From Rhizobium sp. 007 (lineage in GTDB: Bacteria; Pseudomonadota; Alphaproteobacteria; Rhizobiales; Rhizobiaceae), in contig NZ_CP064187.1 in assembly GCF_015353075.1 (NCBI RefSeq), positions 3,036,001 to 3,100,000 on the forward strand: a DNA stretch of 64,000 bases, given 5' to 3'. Position numbers and translations under genes: made by a program. Below, piece after piece: positions 21,119 to 28,415 of the stretch; within the stretch, counting starts at the first letter, position 1, and every line of letters begins with the position of its first letter. The notes beneath the pieces were generated by a model. That model did no database searches, had not been told where the DNA came from, and worked only from the letters and a program-made list of their open reading frames with translations.

Positions 21119-21646
21119 TTGCGCGTCAATTACAGTGGCACGAATTTCGCGGAGGTGTTTCCGCAGCAGGTCGCGCCCAACGGCTTCGTGCAGGCTGCAA
21201 TCGATCTGCCAGACGACCGGGTCATCACGCTGGATACGCTGGACGACGGCAAGGTGACGGGACGGCTATGCCCGGTGCGGCTCGGCTGGCTCAAGGAACA
21301 GCTTAAAGAGGCGAACGGCCGCGCGGTCTATCTTTTCTTGCACCATCCGCCGGCAAAGGTGCATCTGCCGGCACTAGACAGCATCGGGCTTGCCGAACGG
21401 GATGCCTTTTTCGACCTGCTGAAAAGCCACGGCGATGTCAGGCATATCTTTGCCGGACACCTGCACCGGCTCGTGACCGGCAAGTGGCACGGTATCCCCT
21501 TCACGATCCTGTGCAGCACCAACCATCAGACCGCGTTGGATTTCGTGTCGCCTCAGACCTCAAACTGCTTCGAGCCGCCGCTTTATTCGATCATCCTTGC
21601 CGAACAGGATTCGCAGGTCATCCACTTCCATCAGTTTCAAGATTGA
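21119..21646 (+). pseudogene. N-terminally truncated metallophosphoesterase (CpdA/GpdQ-like)
   Basis: 175 codons covering the C-terminal two-thirds of a calcineurin-like phosphodiesterase. The retained metal-site motifs are LHHPP and GHLHR (HIFAGHLHRLVTGKWHGIPF). The N-terminal DxH, GDxxD and GNHD motifs, which complete the dinuclear site, are missing. The only in-frame start is a TTG at 21119 without a clear ribosome site. Intact relatives are about 270 residues and hydrolyse phosphodiesters such as cyclic AMP or glycerophosphodiesters. The gene is therefore almost certainly inactive. A LacI-type regulator gene, also broken, follows 83 bases downstream. Confidence 0.75.
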
Positions 21647-21712
21647 GGCCTGATCCGCATTCCGGGAACATTTTCCTATGGCAATAAGGAGGCTTCACGC
21701 ATTTTGATCGGG

Positions 21713-21739
21713 GAGGACGATCGCCGCGGATGAAAGGGA
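21713..21739 (+). repeat. LacI leader segment, copy A of a 27-bp repeat
   Basis: A 27-base stretch spanning the ribosome-binding region and first codons of the broken LacI gene (GAGGACGATCGCCGC, then GATGAAAGGGA). It recurs at 52903-52929 in the same orientation with one mismatch. Confidence 0.8.
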
Positions 21740-22068
21740 TCCGACAGCTTGCCAAGCATCTCGACATTTCGATCGGGTCCGTATCCCGCGCGCTGAACGG
21801 CAAGGCCGATGTCAATGAGGAAACGCGCAAGCGGGTCCTCCCGGCCACCGAGGAATTCGGCTACGTGGCAAATCAGTCCGGACGCAGCCTGCGCCAGGGG
21901 ACGTCCAATGTCATCGGCCTGATGATCGAATCCAGCAGGAGCGTCCGGAAGGTGGTGGTCGCCAAGATGCCGGATAACCAGCGGGCAACGCTGGAAGTGC
22001 ACGGACATATCGCCAGCTATCTGGAGAAGCCGGCTGCCGGTAAGCTCGACACGGAGGCCAAACAAGAA

Positions 22069-22098
22069 GAACTCCTCCAAAGCTATCTGGAGGAGTTC
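22069..22098 (-). terminator. Hairpin, probable intrinsic terminator
   Basis: Perfect 11-bp inverted repeat (GAACTCCTCCA ... TGGAGGAGTTC) with an 8-base loop. Read on the minus strand it is followed by the T-rich TTCTTGTTT. It sits 30 bases beyond a tRNA-fMet-3'-end-like unit in the same direction and order as the real rRNA-operon terminator at 61448-61481. Confidence 0.65.
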
Positions 22099-22127
22099 GA
22101 TCAGAAACGACTTGCCTGGCAAAGTTT

Positions 22128-22273
22128 GCAAGTTTGTTTGGTTGCGGGGGCAGGATCTAATCTTCACTTGCGCCCCGAGCAAGTAAAGATGGTTGCGGGG
22201 ACCGGCGTCGATCATAACTTGCAATCGACGCCAGCAAAGATGGTTGCGGGAGCAGGATTTAATCTTAACTTGC
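22128..22273 (+). repeat. Three tandem tRNA-fMet-3'-end-like units
   Basis: Three units at 22128-22171 (44 nt), 22179-22222 (44 nt) and 22234-22273 (40 nt). The first two are bounded by the inverted hexamers GCAAGT and ACTTGC; the third has lost part of the left hexamer. All contain the core TGGTTGCGGG, the reverse complement of the tRNA-fMet 3' end. Unit 1 is identical over 32 bases (22125-22156) with 61515-61546, which covers the last 18 bases of the real tRNA gene and 14 bases beyond it. They resemble attachment sites left by repeated integration at tRNA-fMet. Confidence 0.75.
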
Positions 22274-22381
22274 GATCTCCGAGCACCCCGAACCCCTACT
22301 TAAGCTTCTGGTTGCCGAGAACCGCATTGGCCCCTTTTTGTAGCGCTGCGTAAACATGGCATGCTAATTCTGCGCTCCTCA

Positions 22382-23317
22382 TCACTCTGGAAGCGGGATG
22401 TGCTCATCCCGGTCGTCGACCGGAAGATCGAAGCGCCCCTCGCCCCAGTTCTGTGCCCGCCATTCAGCCTTGGCTTCCTCGATACGCTCCCTGGATGAGG
22501 CGACGAAGTTCCACCAGATGTAACGTGGGCCGGAAAGTGTCGCCCCGCCTAAGATCATCAGTCGCGCGCCTTTTTCGCCAGCTGCGACCGTGATCCTGTC
22601 GCCAGGACGAAACACCATCATCTGGGGTGCTTCGAACTCCCGGCCGGCGATCGAGATCGAGCCTTCGACAATGTAGATGCCCCGGTCCTCATGATTGTCC
22701 GGCATCGGCAGGCGAGCGCCTGCCTCAAGCCTAACATCGGCATAGAATGTCTCGGAAAACATGGTCGCGGGAGCGAACTTGCCATAGGCGTTCCCGAGAA
22801 TGAGCCTCACCGACACACCGTGGTCCTCGATCATCGGCAGCGTCTCCTTGCCGTGGTGTTCGAACATCGGCGCCATGTCCTCGTGGGCTTCCGGCAAAGC
22901 CAGCCAGGTCTGGATCCCGAACAAGCCGTTCGGCCCTGTCCGCGCCGCTGCGGATGTCCGCTCGGAATGGGAAACACCTCGCCCTGCCACCATCCAGTTC
23001 AACTCACCGGGACGGATGATCTGGTCAGCCCCGGTGCTGTCACGGTGGTGAAAGTCACCGCGATACAGATAGGTGACCGTGCCAAGACCGATATGAGGGT
23101 GGGGCCGAACATCGATGCCCTGGCCGGTCAACAGCTCGGCCGGGCCAGCCTGGTCGAAGAAAATGAACGGTCCCACCATCTGCCGCTTCGGCGCCGGCAA
23201 GGCGCGCCGAACCTCGAAGCCGCCAAGGTCCCGGGCCCGGGGAACGATTAGGGTCTCGATCGCGTCGATGCCGACCTCGTCAGGACAGCCTGGTTCGATT
23301 GCAGGGTTCCAACTCAT
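22382..23317 (-). CDS. Pirin family protein
   Basis: 311 residues, normal length for a bicupin pirin. The N-terminal cupin carries the metal-binding histidines (RPHPHIGLGTVTYLYRGDFH and the nearby GRGVSHSER). The C-terminal cupin (residues about 180-290) has EDRGIYIVEGSISIAGREFE. Bacterial pirins are iron-binding cytoplasmic proteins; some oxidise quercetin and others modulate metabolic enzymes, and which applies here is unknown. The gene lies 164 bases downstream of a LysR regulator gene on the same strand. The gap between them contains one copy of a 23-nt motif also found near both LysR genes, which suggests LysR control. Confidence 0.92.
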   Translation of the reverse strand: MSWNPAIEPGCPDEVGIDAIETLIVPRARDLGGFEVRRALPAPKRQMVGPFIFFDQAGPAELLTGQGIDVRPHPHIGLGTVTYLYRGDFHHRDSTGADQIIRPGELNWMVAGRGVSHSERTSAAARTGPNGLFGIQTWLALPEAHEDMAPMFEHHGKETLPMIEDHGVSVRLILGNAYGKFAPATMFSETFYADVRLEAGARLPMPDNHEDRGIYIVEGSISIAGREFEAPQMMVFRPGDRITVAAGEKGARLMILGGATLSGPRYIWWNFVASSRERIEEAKAEWRAQNWGEGRFDLPVDDRDEHIPLPE

Positions 23318-23432
23318 GCGCCTTCACCTCATCCGTTGACGATCTCGTGCCTCCGTAGAGCCCAGGGTCGTTGCATGGCCCCAAGTGACTAACGGGTGAG
23401 CGCGCCCGCGACTAGTTGCGCGGCGCGGTGAG

Positions 23433-23455
23433 CTGTGTCGCAAAAAGCGGAACAC
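23433..23455 (+). promoter_or_regulatory. Shared 23-nt motif, copy 1
   Basis: CTGTGTCGCAAAAAG followed by CGGAACAC. It matches three other copies (24361-24383 on the minus strand, 26397-26419, 30347-30369). It lies upstream of the pirin gene but points away from it. Confidence 0.55.
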
Positions 23456-23481
23456 GCAGTCGATGTGTCAACACGCAGACC

Positions 23482-24357
23482 CTACAAATGCGGATTTCTT
23501 TCGAATGCTTCGATCAGGAACTCCGAGAGGATGCGCACTTTTCGCGCCGGGTGCGGGCTGGGTGGCCGCACGACGTAGACCCCACCCACTGGTAGGGGAT
23601 AGCGGGTCATGACCGGAACGAGTGCGCCGGCCGCAAGATATTCATGGGTCACACAATCGGGAAGCCACGCTAAACCAAGCCCTGCTGCCGCCGCGCTGGC
23701 GAGCGCCGCGCCGTTGTCGGAACTGAAGCGACCCTGCGGCTGCACGGTGACGATCTTGTCGCCATCCATGAACCGCCACGCCTCAGCACCGATCAGGGAT
23801 TGATGAACGGCGATTTCGTCCGGCTTTTCAGGTGAGCCATGCGTCCTGATATAATCCGGACTCGCCACCAGCCTGCCGTAAATCTGACCAACGCGCCTTG
23901 CGATCAGGTTAGAGTCGCGCAGGGCGCCGACCCGGATCGCGCAGTCGAAGCCGTCCGCGATCAGATCGACGAACCGATCGCTGTATTCAGCGTGGATTTG
24001 AAGCTGTGGGTGGTGGCGCGCCATCTCCGCAAGCACGGGCGCAAAATGCACCGGGCCCGATGTTAACGGGACGGCGACCCGCAAGCGCCCGCGAAGGTCA
24101 CCGGAGGGCAGTATCGTTTCTCGCGCGATGTCGATCTCGGCGCAGATCCTTGCCGCATAATCGCGAAACGTGCTCCCGGCTTCCGTCAGCCCAGCACCAC
24201 GGGTCGTGCGCGCAAGAAGCTGGATACCGAGCGCTTCCTCAAGCCGGATGAGGCGCCGACTGACCATTGACTTGGAGATCCCCAGTCGACGTGCCGCGGG
24301 AGAAACGCCCCCGGCATCGGCAACTTCGACAAATGTCCGCAGATCCTCGATGTCCAT
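23482..24357 (-). CDS. LysR family transcriptional regulator
   Basis: 291 residues. The N-terminal winged helix-turn-helix (DLRTFVEVADAGGVSPAARR and the recognition helix GISKSMVSRRLIRLE) is followed by an effector-binding domain (residues 90-290). It is a close paralogue of the LysR at 26423-27307; most of the first 110 residues can be aligned with few changes. The start at 24357 is supported by GGGGAA just upstream. The leader contains the shared 23-nt motif immediately before the start codon, consistent with autoregulation. It lies between the flavin oxidoreductase gene (41 bases upstream) and pirin, probably controlling one or both. Confidence 0.92.
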   Translation of the reverse strand: MDIEDLRTFVEVADAGGVSPAARRLGISKSMVSRRLIRLEEALGIQLLARTTRGAGLTEAGSTFRDYAARICAEIDIARETILPSGDLRGRLRVAVPLTSGPVHFAPVLAEMARHHPQLQIHAEYSDRFVDLIADGFDCAIRVGALRDSNLIARRVGQIYGRLVASPDYIRTHGSPEKPDEIAVHQSLIGAEAWRFMDGDKIVTVQPQGRFSSDNGAALASAAAAGLGLAWLPDCVTHEYLAAGALVPVMTRYPLPVGGVYVVRPPSPHPARKVRILSEFLIEAFERNPHL

Positions 24358-24360
24358 TTG

Positions 24361-24383
24361 GCGTTCCCCGCTTCGCGATACAG
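24361..24383 (-). promoter_or_regulatory. Shared 23-nt motif, copy 2
   Basis: On the minus strand it reads CTGTATCGCGAAG then CGGGGAACGC, ending 3 bases before the LysR start codon and including its ribosome site. It is equivalent in position to copy 3 before the paralogous LysR gene. Confidence 0.55.
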
Positions 24384-24397
24384 CCTGGCCTCCATGC

Positions 24398-25429
24398 CTA
24401 TCGCGCTGCCCTCACGATTGGCGCGACTTCAGTGCCGAGAAGTTCGATCGATGTCTTCATCGCTGCCGTGTCGAGAGAGGCTGTGCTCATTTGGAAGGTG
24501 ATGCGCGAAACGCCGCCAAGCGTCTCACTGGCCTGCAGCATCTTGGCTGCGACCGTCTTCGGGTCACCGACCAGGAATGCGCCCTGCGGACCTGTCATGC
24601 CTTCGAACTGCTGGCGCGTCGGCGGTGACCAGCCGCGTTCGCGACCGATCTTCGTCGTCAGATGCGCCCATCCGGGGAAGAAGGCATCCTTCGCTGCCGT
24701 ACTGGTTTCGCCGACGAAGCCCATTGCATGCACGCCGACCTTGAGCGTCTCGGTGCTGTGCCCTGCACGCTTGCCCGCTTCGCGATAGAGATCGACAAGC
24801 GGACGGAAGCGCTCGTAGCTCCCGCCGATGATCGCGATCATCAGCGGAAGGCCAAGCGCACCGGCCCGAACGAAGGATTGCGGCGTTCCACCTACGCCGA
24901 TCCATACTGGGAGCTGTGGTTGATGAGGACGCGGGAAAACACCTTGTCCGTTGAGAGCCGGACGGAAGCGACCTTCCCATGTAATTTTTGTCGCCTCGCC
25001 AAGCTTGAGATACAGATCGAGCTTCTCCGCAAAAAGGTCGTCATAGTCGCGTGTGTCCAGACCGAAGAGCGGGTAGGCCTCAACGAACGAACCTCGGCCG
25101 ACAACAACCTCCGCACGGCCTTTAGAGATCAGATCGAGAGTTGCGAATTCCTGAAAAACCCGCACCGGGTCGGCGGCGCTCAGAACGGTCACCGCGCTCG
25201 TCAATCTGATCCGGCTGGTCCGGGCCGCGGCTGCGGCCAGGATGACAGTCGGTGCGGAGTCGAGAAACTCCCCGCGATGATGCTCGCCTATGCCGAAAAC
25301 ATCGAGCCCAACGCGGTCCGCGACGACGACCTCCTCGATAAGTTCGGCCATACGCTCGGTCGCAGAAGGAAGCTTGCCGGAGATCGGATCCGGAAGGATG
25401 GCTGCAAAACTGTCGATACCGATTTCCAT
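24398..25429 (-). CDS. LLM class flavin-dependent oxidoreductase
   Basis: 343 residues, luciferase-like monooxygenase fold (TIM barrel binding FMN or F420-type cofactor). Family signatures include DVFGIGEHHRGEFLDSAPTV near residue 40 and SADPVRVFQEFATLDLISKG-like sequence near residue 105, followed by AEVVVGRGSF. The family includes monooxygenases and reductases acting on small organics; the substrate cannot be read from sequence. The gene precedes a LysR gene on the same strand by 41 bases and follows the isochorismatase-like gene by 180 bases. It may be part of an electrophile or xenobiotic response group with pirin and quinone oxidoreductase. Confidence 0.92.
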   Translation of the reverse strand: MEIGIDSFAAILPDPISGKLPSATERMAELIEEVVVADRVGLDVFGIGEHHRGEFLDSAPTVILAAAAARTSRIRLTSAVTVLSAADPVRVFQEFATLDLISKGRAEVVVGRGSFVEAYPLFGLDTRDYDDLFAEKLDLYLKLGEATKITWEGRFRPALNGQGVFPRPHQPQLPVWIGVGGTPQSFVRAGALGLPLMIAIIGGSYERFRPLVDLYREAGKRAGHSTETLKVGVHAMGFVGETSTAAKDAFFPGWAHLTTKIGRERGWSPPTRQQFEGMTGPQGAFLVGDPKTVAAKMLQASETLGGVSRITFQMSTASLDTAAMKTSIELLGTEVAPIVRAAR

Positions 25430-25609
25430 TTTTGGCCCCTGGATATTTGCCAGTCTACGCCGGTGACTGACGCTGGAAATTCATCATGCGCACAATCAAG
25501 CCGGTGCTTCAGATACTTCGACCTGTCATGAAAAGGGACGACGAGATTCAACGCACCGTCCGGGCTCTTGCGATACGTTCATCGAGAACCCCGTCATCCC
25601 CGTTAGGTT

Positions 25610-26269
25610 CTAGTGCCCGCTTTGGGTGGTCGGCACCGGCGTGTTGAGAAGCTGCTGCTCCCAAAGATACGCGATGCCGCTGCCGCCGAAGTGCTGGATG
25701 AGAATCTCGGTCAGCTCCTCGACATGCTCGGTGCGCGCCCAATCGCGTTGCCATTCGCCCGCCAGCGCCATCACGGTCATCACGTTCGCGCCGGCCGCGA
25801 TCATTCGCTGGATGGCAACTTCGTGAGACTCCTTCGAAATCCCGCCCGACGCGTCGGTGATCACGGTCACGTCCCAGCCTTCGCCGGCAGCCTGGATGAC
25901 AGGCATTGCGACGCAGACCTCGGTCCACAGGCCGGCGATGATCAGCTGCTTGCGGCCGGTCGCCTTGACGAGGTTCACCACATTCTCGTCCTGCCAGGTG
26001 TTCACCCAGGTGCGATCGATGACTTCCTGGCCAGGGAACACGTCGGTGATCTGCTTAAAGAGAAGTCCACCGCGCGCCGCGATCACGCTGGTGAGAATGG
26101 TCGGAACATTGAAGGCTTTTGCCAGCTTCGCCAGCGCGGTCGTGTTGTTGACCACCATATGAGGATCATGGCTGTTCAGGTTCGCCAGCTGGTAAGGCTG
26201 ATGATCGATCAGAACGAGGACGGAGTCTTCGGGGCGGAGAAGTGAGTCAAGGCCGTTACGAAAGGTCAT
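25610..26269 (-). CDS. Isochorismatase-like cysteine hydrolase (YcaC family)
   Basis: 219 residues, alpha/beta hydrolase of the isochorismatase superfamily. The catalytic aspartate is in SVLVLIDHQPYQLANL (near residue 20) and the nucleophilic cysteine in IAGLWTEVCVAMPVIQAAGE (near residue 118). The sequence fits the YcaC-like branch, whose physiological substrate is generally unknown. It is transcribed divergently from the LysR gene at 26423, with 153 bases between them, the classical arrangement of a LysR regulator and its target. The shared 23-nt motif lies in this gap next to the LysR start. Confidence 0.92.
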   Translation of the reverse strand: MTFRNGLDSLLRPEDSVLVLIDHQPYQLANLNSHDPHMVVNNTTALAKLAKAFNVPTILTSVIAARGGLLFKQITDVFPGQEVIDRTWVNTWQDENVVNLVKATGRKQLIIAGLWTEVCVAMPVIQAAGEGWDVTVITDASGGISKESHEVAIQRMIAAGANVMTVMALAGEWQRDWARTEHVEELTEILIQHFGGSGIAYLWEQQLLNTPVPTTQSGH

Positions 26270-26396
26270 GGTTTCATCCTATGTTGGCGGTTTATTGAAG
26301 CGCGTTTGCTCAAAAGACATGCGCCCTCCGAGGCGCTGCCGCGGGACGAAACTTGTCATTCCTGTTTGTGATGCGGTAGTCCTTGTCTGTGCCAAG

Positions 26397-26419
26397 CTGT
26401 GTCGCAGAATGAGGAACGC
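26397..26419 (+). promoter_or_regulatory. Shared 23-nt motif, copy 3
   Basis: CTGTGTCGCAGAATG followed by AGGAACGC, ending 3 bases before the GTG start of the second LysR gene and containing its AGGAA ribosome site. It lies in the divergent gap with the isochorismatase-like gene. Confidence 0.6.
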
Positions 26420-26422
26420 TAA

Positions 26423-27307
26423 GTGGATATCGAAGATCTCCAGACATTCGTCGAAGTTGCTGATGCAGGAGGCGTCACTTCGGCGGCGTTGCGGCTTGGC
26501 ATCTCCAAGTCGATGGTCAGCCGAAGGCTTGTGCGGCTTGAAGCGGAGCTTGGCGTCCAGCTTCTAGCCCGATCTACACGCGGGGCTTCTCTGACAGAGG
26601 CGGGCGCAACCTTCCGGGACTACGCAGCAAGGATTTCAGCCGAAATCGATGTGGCCAGGGAGACAATTCTGCCGGCTGGTGAGCTTCGTGGTCGCCTGCG
26701 TGTAGCCGCACCGCTTTCCTTCGGGCCGACGCATTTCGCGCAAGTACTTGCACAAATGGCGCGTCGCCATCCTCATCTCCAGATCCAGACCTGTTACAGC
26801 GATCGCTTCGTGGACCTCATCGCAGAAGGATATGATTGTGCGATCAGGGTCGGGACTCTTCAGGACTCAAACCTGATCGCAAGACGCGTCGGTCCCCTCT
26901 ACGGGAATTTCGTCGCCAGCCCGGACTACATCAAAGCCCATGGCTCTCCGGAGACACCGGACGAACTCGTAACCCATCAGGCTCTCATGCAGGGAACGGA
27001 AACCTGGCAAGTGATGGATGGAGACAAGGTAATAACCGTTCGCCCACAGGGACGTTTCAAGGCGGACAACGGGGTCGCTCTCGCTGTCGCCGCAGCAGCC
27101 GGATTGGGTATCGCCGCGCTCCCTGATGACCTTATCAAAGATTATCTGGACTCGAGTACACTGGTTCGGGTCATGAAACGCCATCCGCCGCCCCCGATCG
27201 GTATATATGTCGTTAGACCGCCGGGGCAGCATCCTGCAAGAAAAGTTCGTGTGCTCACTGAAATGCTGATTGAGTGTTTCAACCATGGCCCGGCGTTGCC
27301 GCGCTAA
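26423..27307 (+). CDS. LysR family transcriptional regulator, paralogue
   Basis: 294 residues, starting with GTG at 26423, preceded by AGGAA. The helix-turn-helix (DLQTFVEVADAGGVTSAALR, GISKSMVSRRLVRLEAELGV) and effector domain (RGRLRVAAPLSFGPTHFAQV) are nearly parallel to those of the LysR at 23482-24357, suggesting gene duplication. It is divergent from the isochorismatase-like hydrolase. Both LysR leaders share the same 23-nt motif, so the two proteins may recognise overlapping sites. The inducer is unknown. Confidence 0.92.
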   Translation: MDIEDLQTFVEVADAGGVTSAALRLGISKSMVSRRLVRLEAELGVQLLARSTRGASLTEAGATFRDYAARISAEIDVARETILPAGELRGRLRVAAPLSFGPTHFAQVLAQMARRHPHLQIQTCYSDRFVDLIAEGYDCAIRVGTLQDSNLIARRVGPLYGNFVASPDYIKAHGSPETPDELVTHQALMQGTETWQVMDGDKVITVRPQGRFKADNGVALAVAAAAGLGIAALPDDLIKDYLDSSTLVRVMKRHPPPPIGIYVVRPPGQHPARKVRVLTEMLIECFNHGPALPR

Positions 27308-27458
27308 CGCGCATGTGAATCGCTATGCCACAATAGTGCGCTTCATCTCATGTGCCCTCGCTATTCAACAGGAAGATCGATTACCTGCACCGGCCCTCCT
27401 TACAACGGTCGCGATGCGTCGGATGGCGATAGGCACTCACCTCTCGAAATCATCAAGG

Positions 27459-28415
27459 TCAGGGGATCATCACGACGCGACCCAACGGTTTAGCTGTCTC
27501 TGCATACTCATGTGCGTTCGATGCATCACGCAGCGGAAACACCCGATCGATCACGACTTTCAGGCGTTTCTTCGCCGTTGCCTTGAGAAGTTCGTCGACC
27601 GTGTCATGCACGGCTGACCTCTCGAACAGTGTCCCCATAAAGACGCCGTGAAGCGTCTGATTATTCTGCATCGGCTGCCACAGTTCGACATTGAGCTCCC
27701 CGCCGCCTGCGTTCCCGACGAACACGAGGCGCCCCTCGGGAGCGAGTGCGGATAGCGAGGCCTGCAAGGTCGAGCCAACCGGGTCGATGACGAGATCCGC
27801 CCCCTTGCCGCCGGTCAGCCGAAGGACCTCCTCAACGACGTCTTTCTCCAGGCGATCGATGGCATGTGATGCGCCGAGCTCAGTCAGCCGCGCCTGCCGT
27901 TCGCGGCCACCGGCCACGGCGATGACGGTCGCCCCCGCATCACGCGCCAGTTGAATGGCCGCCAGACCGACACCGCCGGCGGCGGCCTGAATCAGGACCG
28001 TCTCGGTTTCGCCCAGGCCGCCTTTGGTAATCAGGCAGTGATAGGCCGTGCCGAAGGAAATCGGCAGCGCCGCGGCCTGTGCCATTTCCAGACCATCCGG
28101 AACCAGCCATGTGCGCGAGGCGGGAACGGACCAGAGTTCTGCATGCGATCCACGCATATCGAAGGCAGCCACCTTCTCGCCAACTGCCCGGTCGCGGACA
28201 TTTGCGCCGATCGAAACAATTCTACCGGCAGCGGCATAGCCGACGATCCAGGAAGATTTCTGTGGCGTCGATCGACGGTTGATCAGATCACCTCCCTCGA
28301 TCGAAATCGCCTCCACGGAAATCAGGACATCATCTGGCCCACAGACGGGATCGGGCACATCGGCATATTTCAAAACCGTTGGAGGGCCAGGGTTGTCGTA
28401 GACTGCGGCTTTCAT
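27459..28415 (-). CDS. Zinc-independent quinone oxidoreductase (MDR family)
   Basis: 318 residues, medium-chain dehydrogenase/reductase. A GroES-like N-terminal domain is followed by a Rossmann NADPH-binding domain with the AAAGGVGLAAIQLARDAGAT motif (near residue 150). The catalytic zinc ligands of alcohol dehydrogenases are absent, as in quinone oxidoreductases, which reduce quinones or enones with NADPH. Its start overlaps the stop of the Kef antiporter gene by 4 bases, so the two are translationally coupled. A Kef-type antiporter coupled to a quinone or enone reductase suggests an electrophile-defence unit, since Kef systems elsewhere are gated by glutathione adducts and work with the quinone reductase KefF. 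Confidence 0.92.
   Translation of the reverse strand: MKAAVYDNPGPPTVLKYADVPDPVCGPDDVLISVEAISIEGGDLINRRSTPQKSSWIVGYAAAGRIVSIGANVRDRAVGEKVAAFDMRGSHAELWSVPASRTWLVPDGLEMAQAAALPISFGTAYHCLITKGGLGETETVLIQAAAGGVGLAAIQLARDAGATVIAVAGGRERQARLTELGASHAIDRLEKDVVEEVLRLTGGKGADLVIDPVGSTLQASLSALAPEGRLVFVGNAGGGELNVELWQPMQNNQTLHGVFMGTLFERSAVHDTVDELLKATAKKRLKVVIDRVFPLRDASNAHEYAETAKPLGRVVMIP

Larger units (their letters stand above)
21730..22353 (+). pseudogene. Chimeric LacI N terminus fused to a recombinase-like tail
   Basis: A 207-codon frame of two unrelated parts. Residues 1-72 are a LacI-family helix-turn-helix and hinge (IRQLAKHLDISIGSVSRALN, LRQGTSNVIGLMI). From about residue 73 the sequence (VRKVVVAKMPDNQRATLEVH, GHIASYLEKP) resembles the extreme C terminus of large serine recombinases and is joined in frame. 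The LacI ligand-binding domain of about 270 residues is missing, so it cannot work as a normal repressor. The tail runs through a minus-strand terminator (22069-22098) and then three tRNA-fMet-3'-end-like repeats. It is best read as a recombination junction rather than a functional gene. Recombinase identity of the tail is moderate confidence. Confidence 0.6.

Noticed and set aside
22128..22171. A second tRNA-fMet gene at 22.1 kb
   Set aside because: Only the last 18 bases of the tRNA are present; no anticodon or 5' half can be found.
22128..22273. Short tandem repeats as a CRISPR array
   Set aside because: Repeats are imperfect, derived from a tRNA 3' end, only three units, and no cas genes are in the window.
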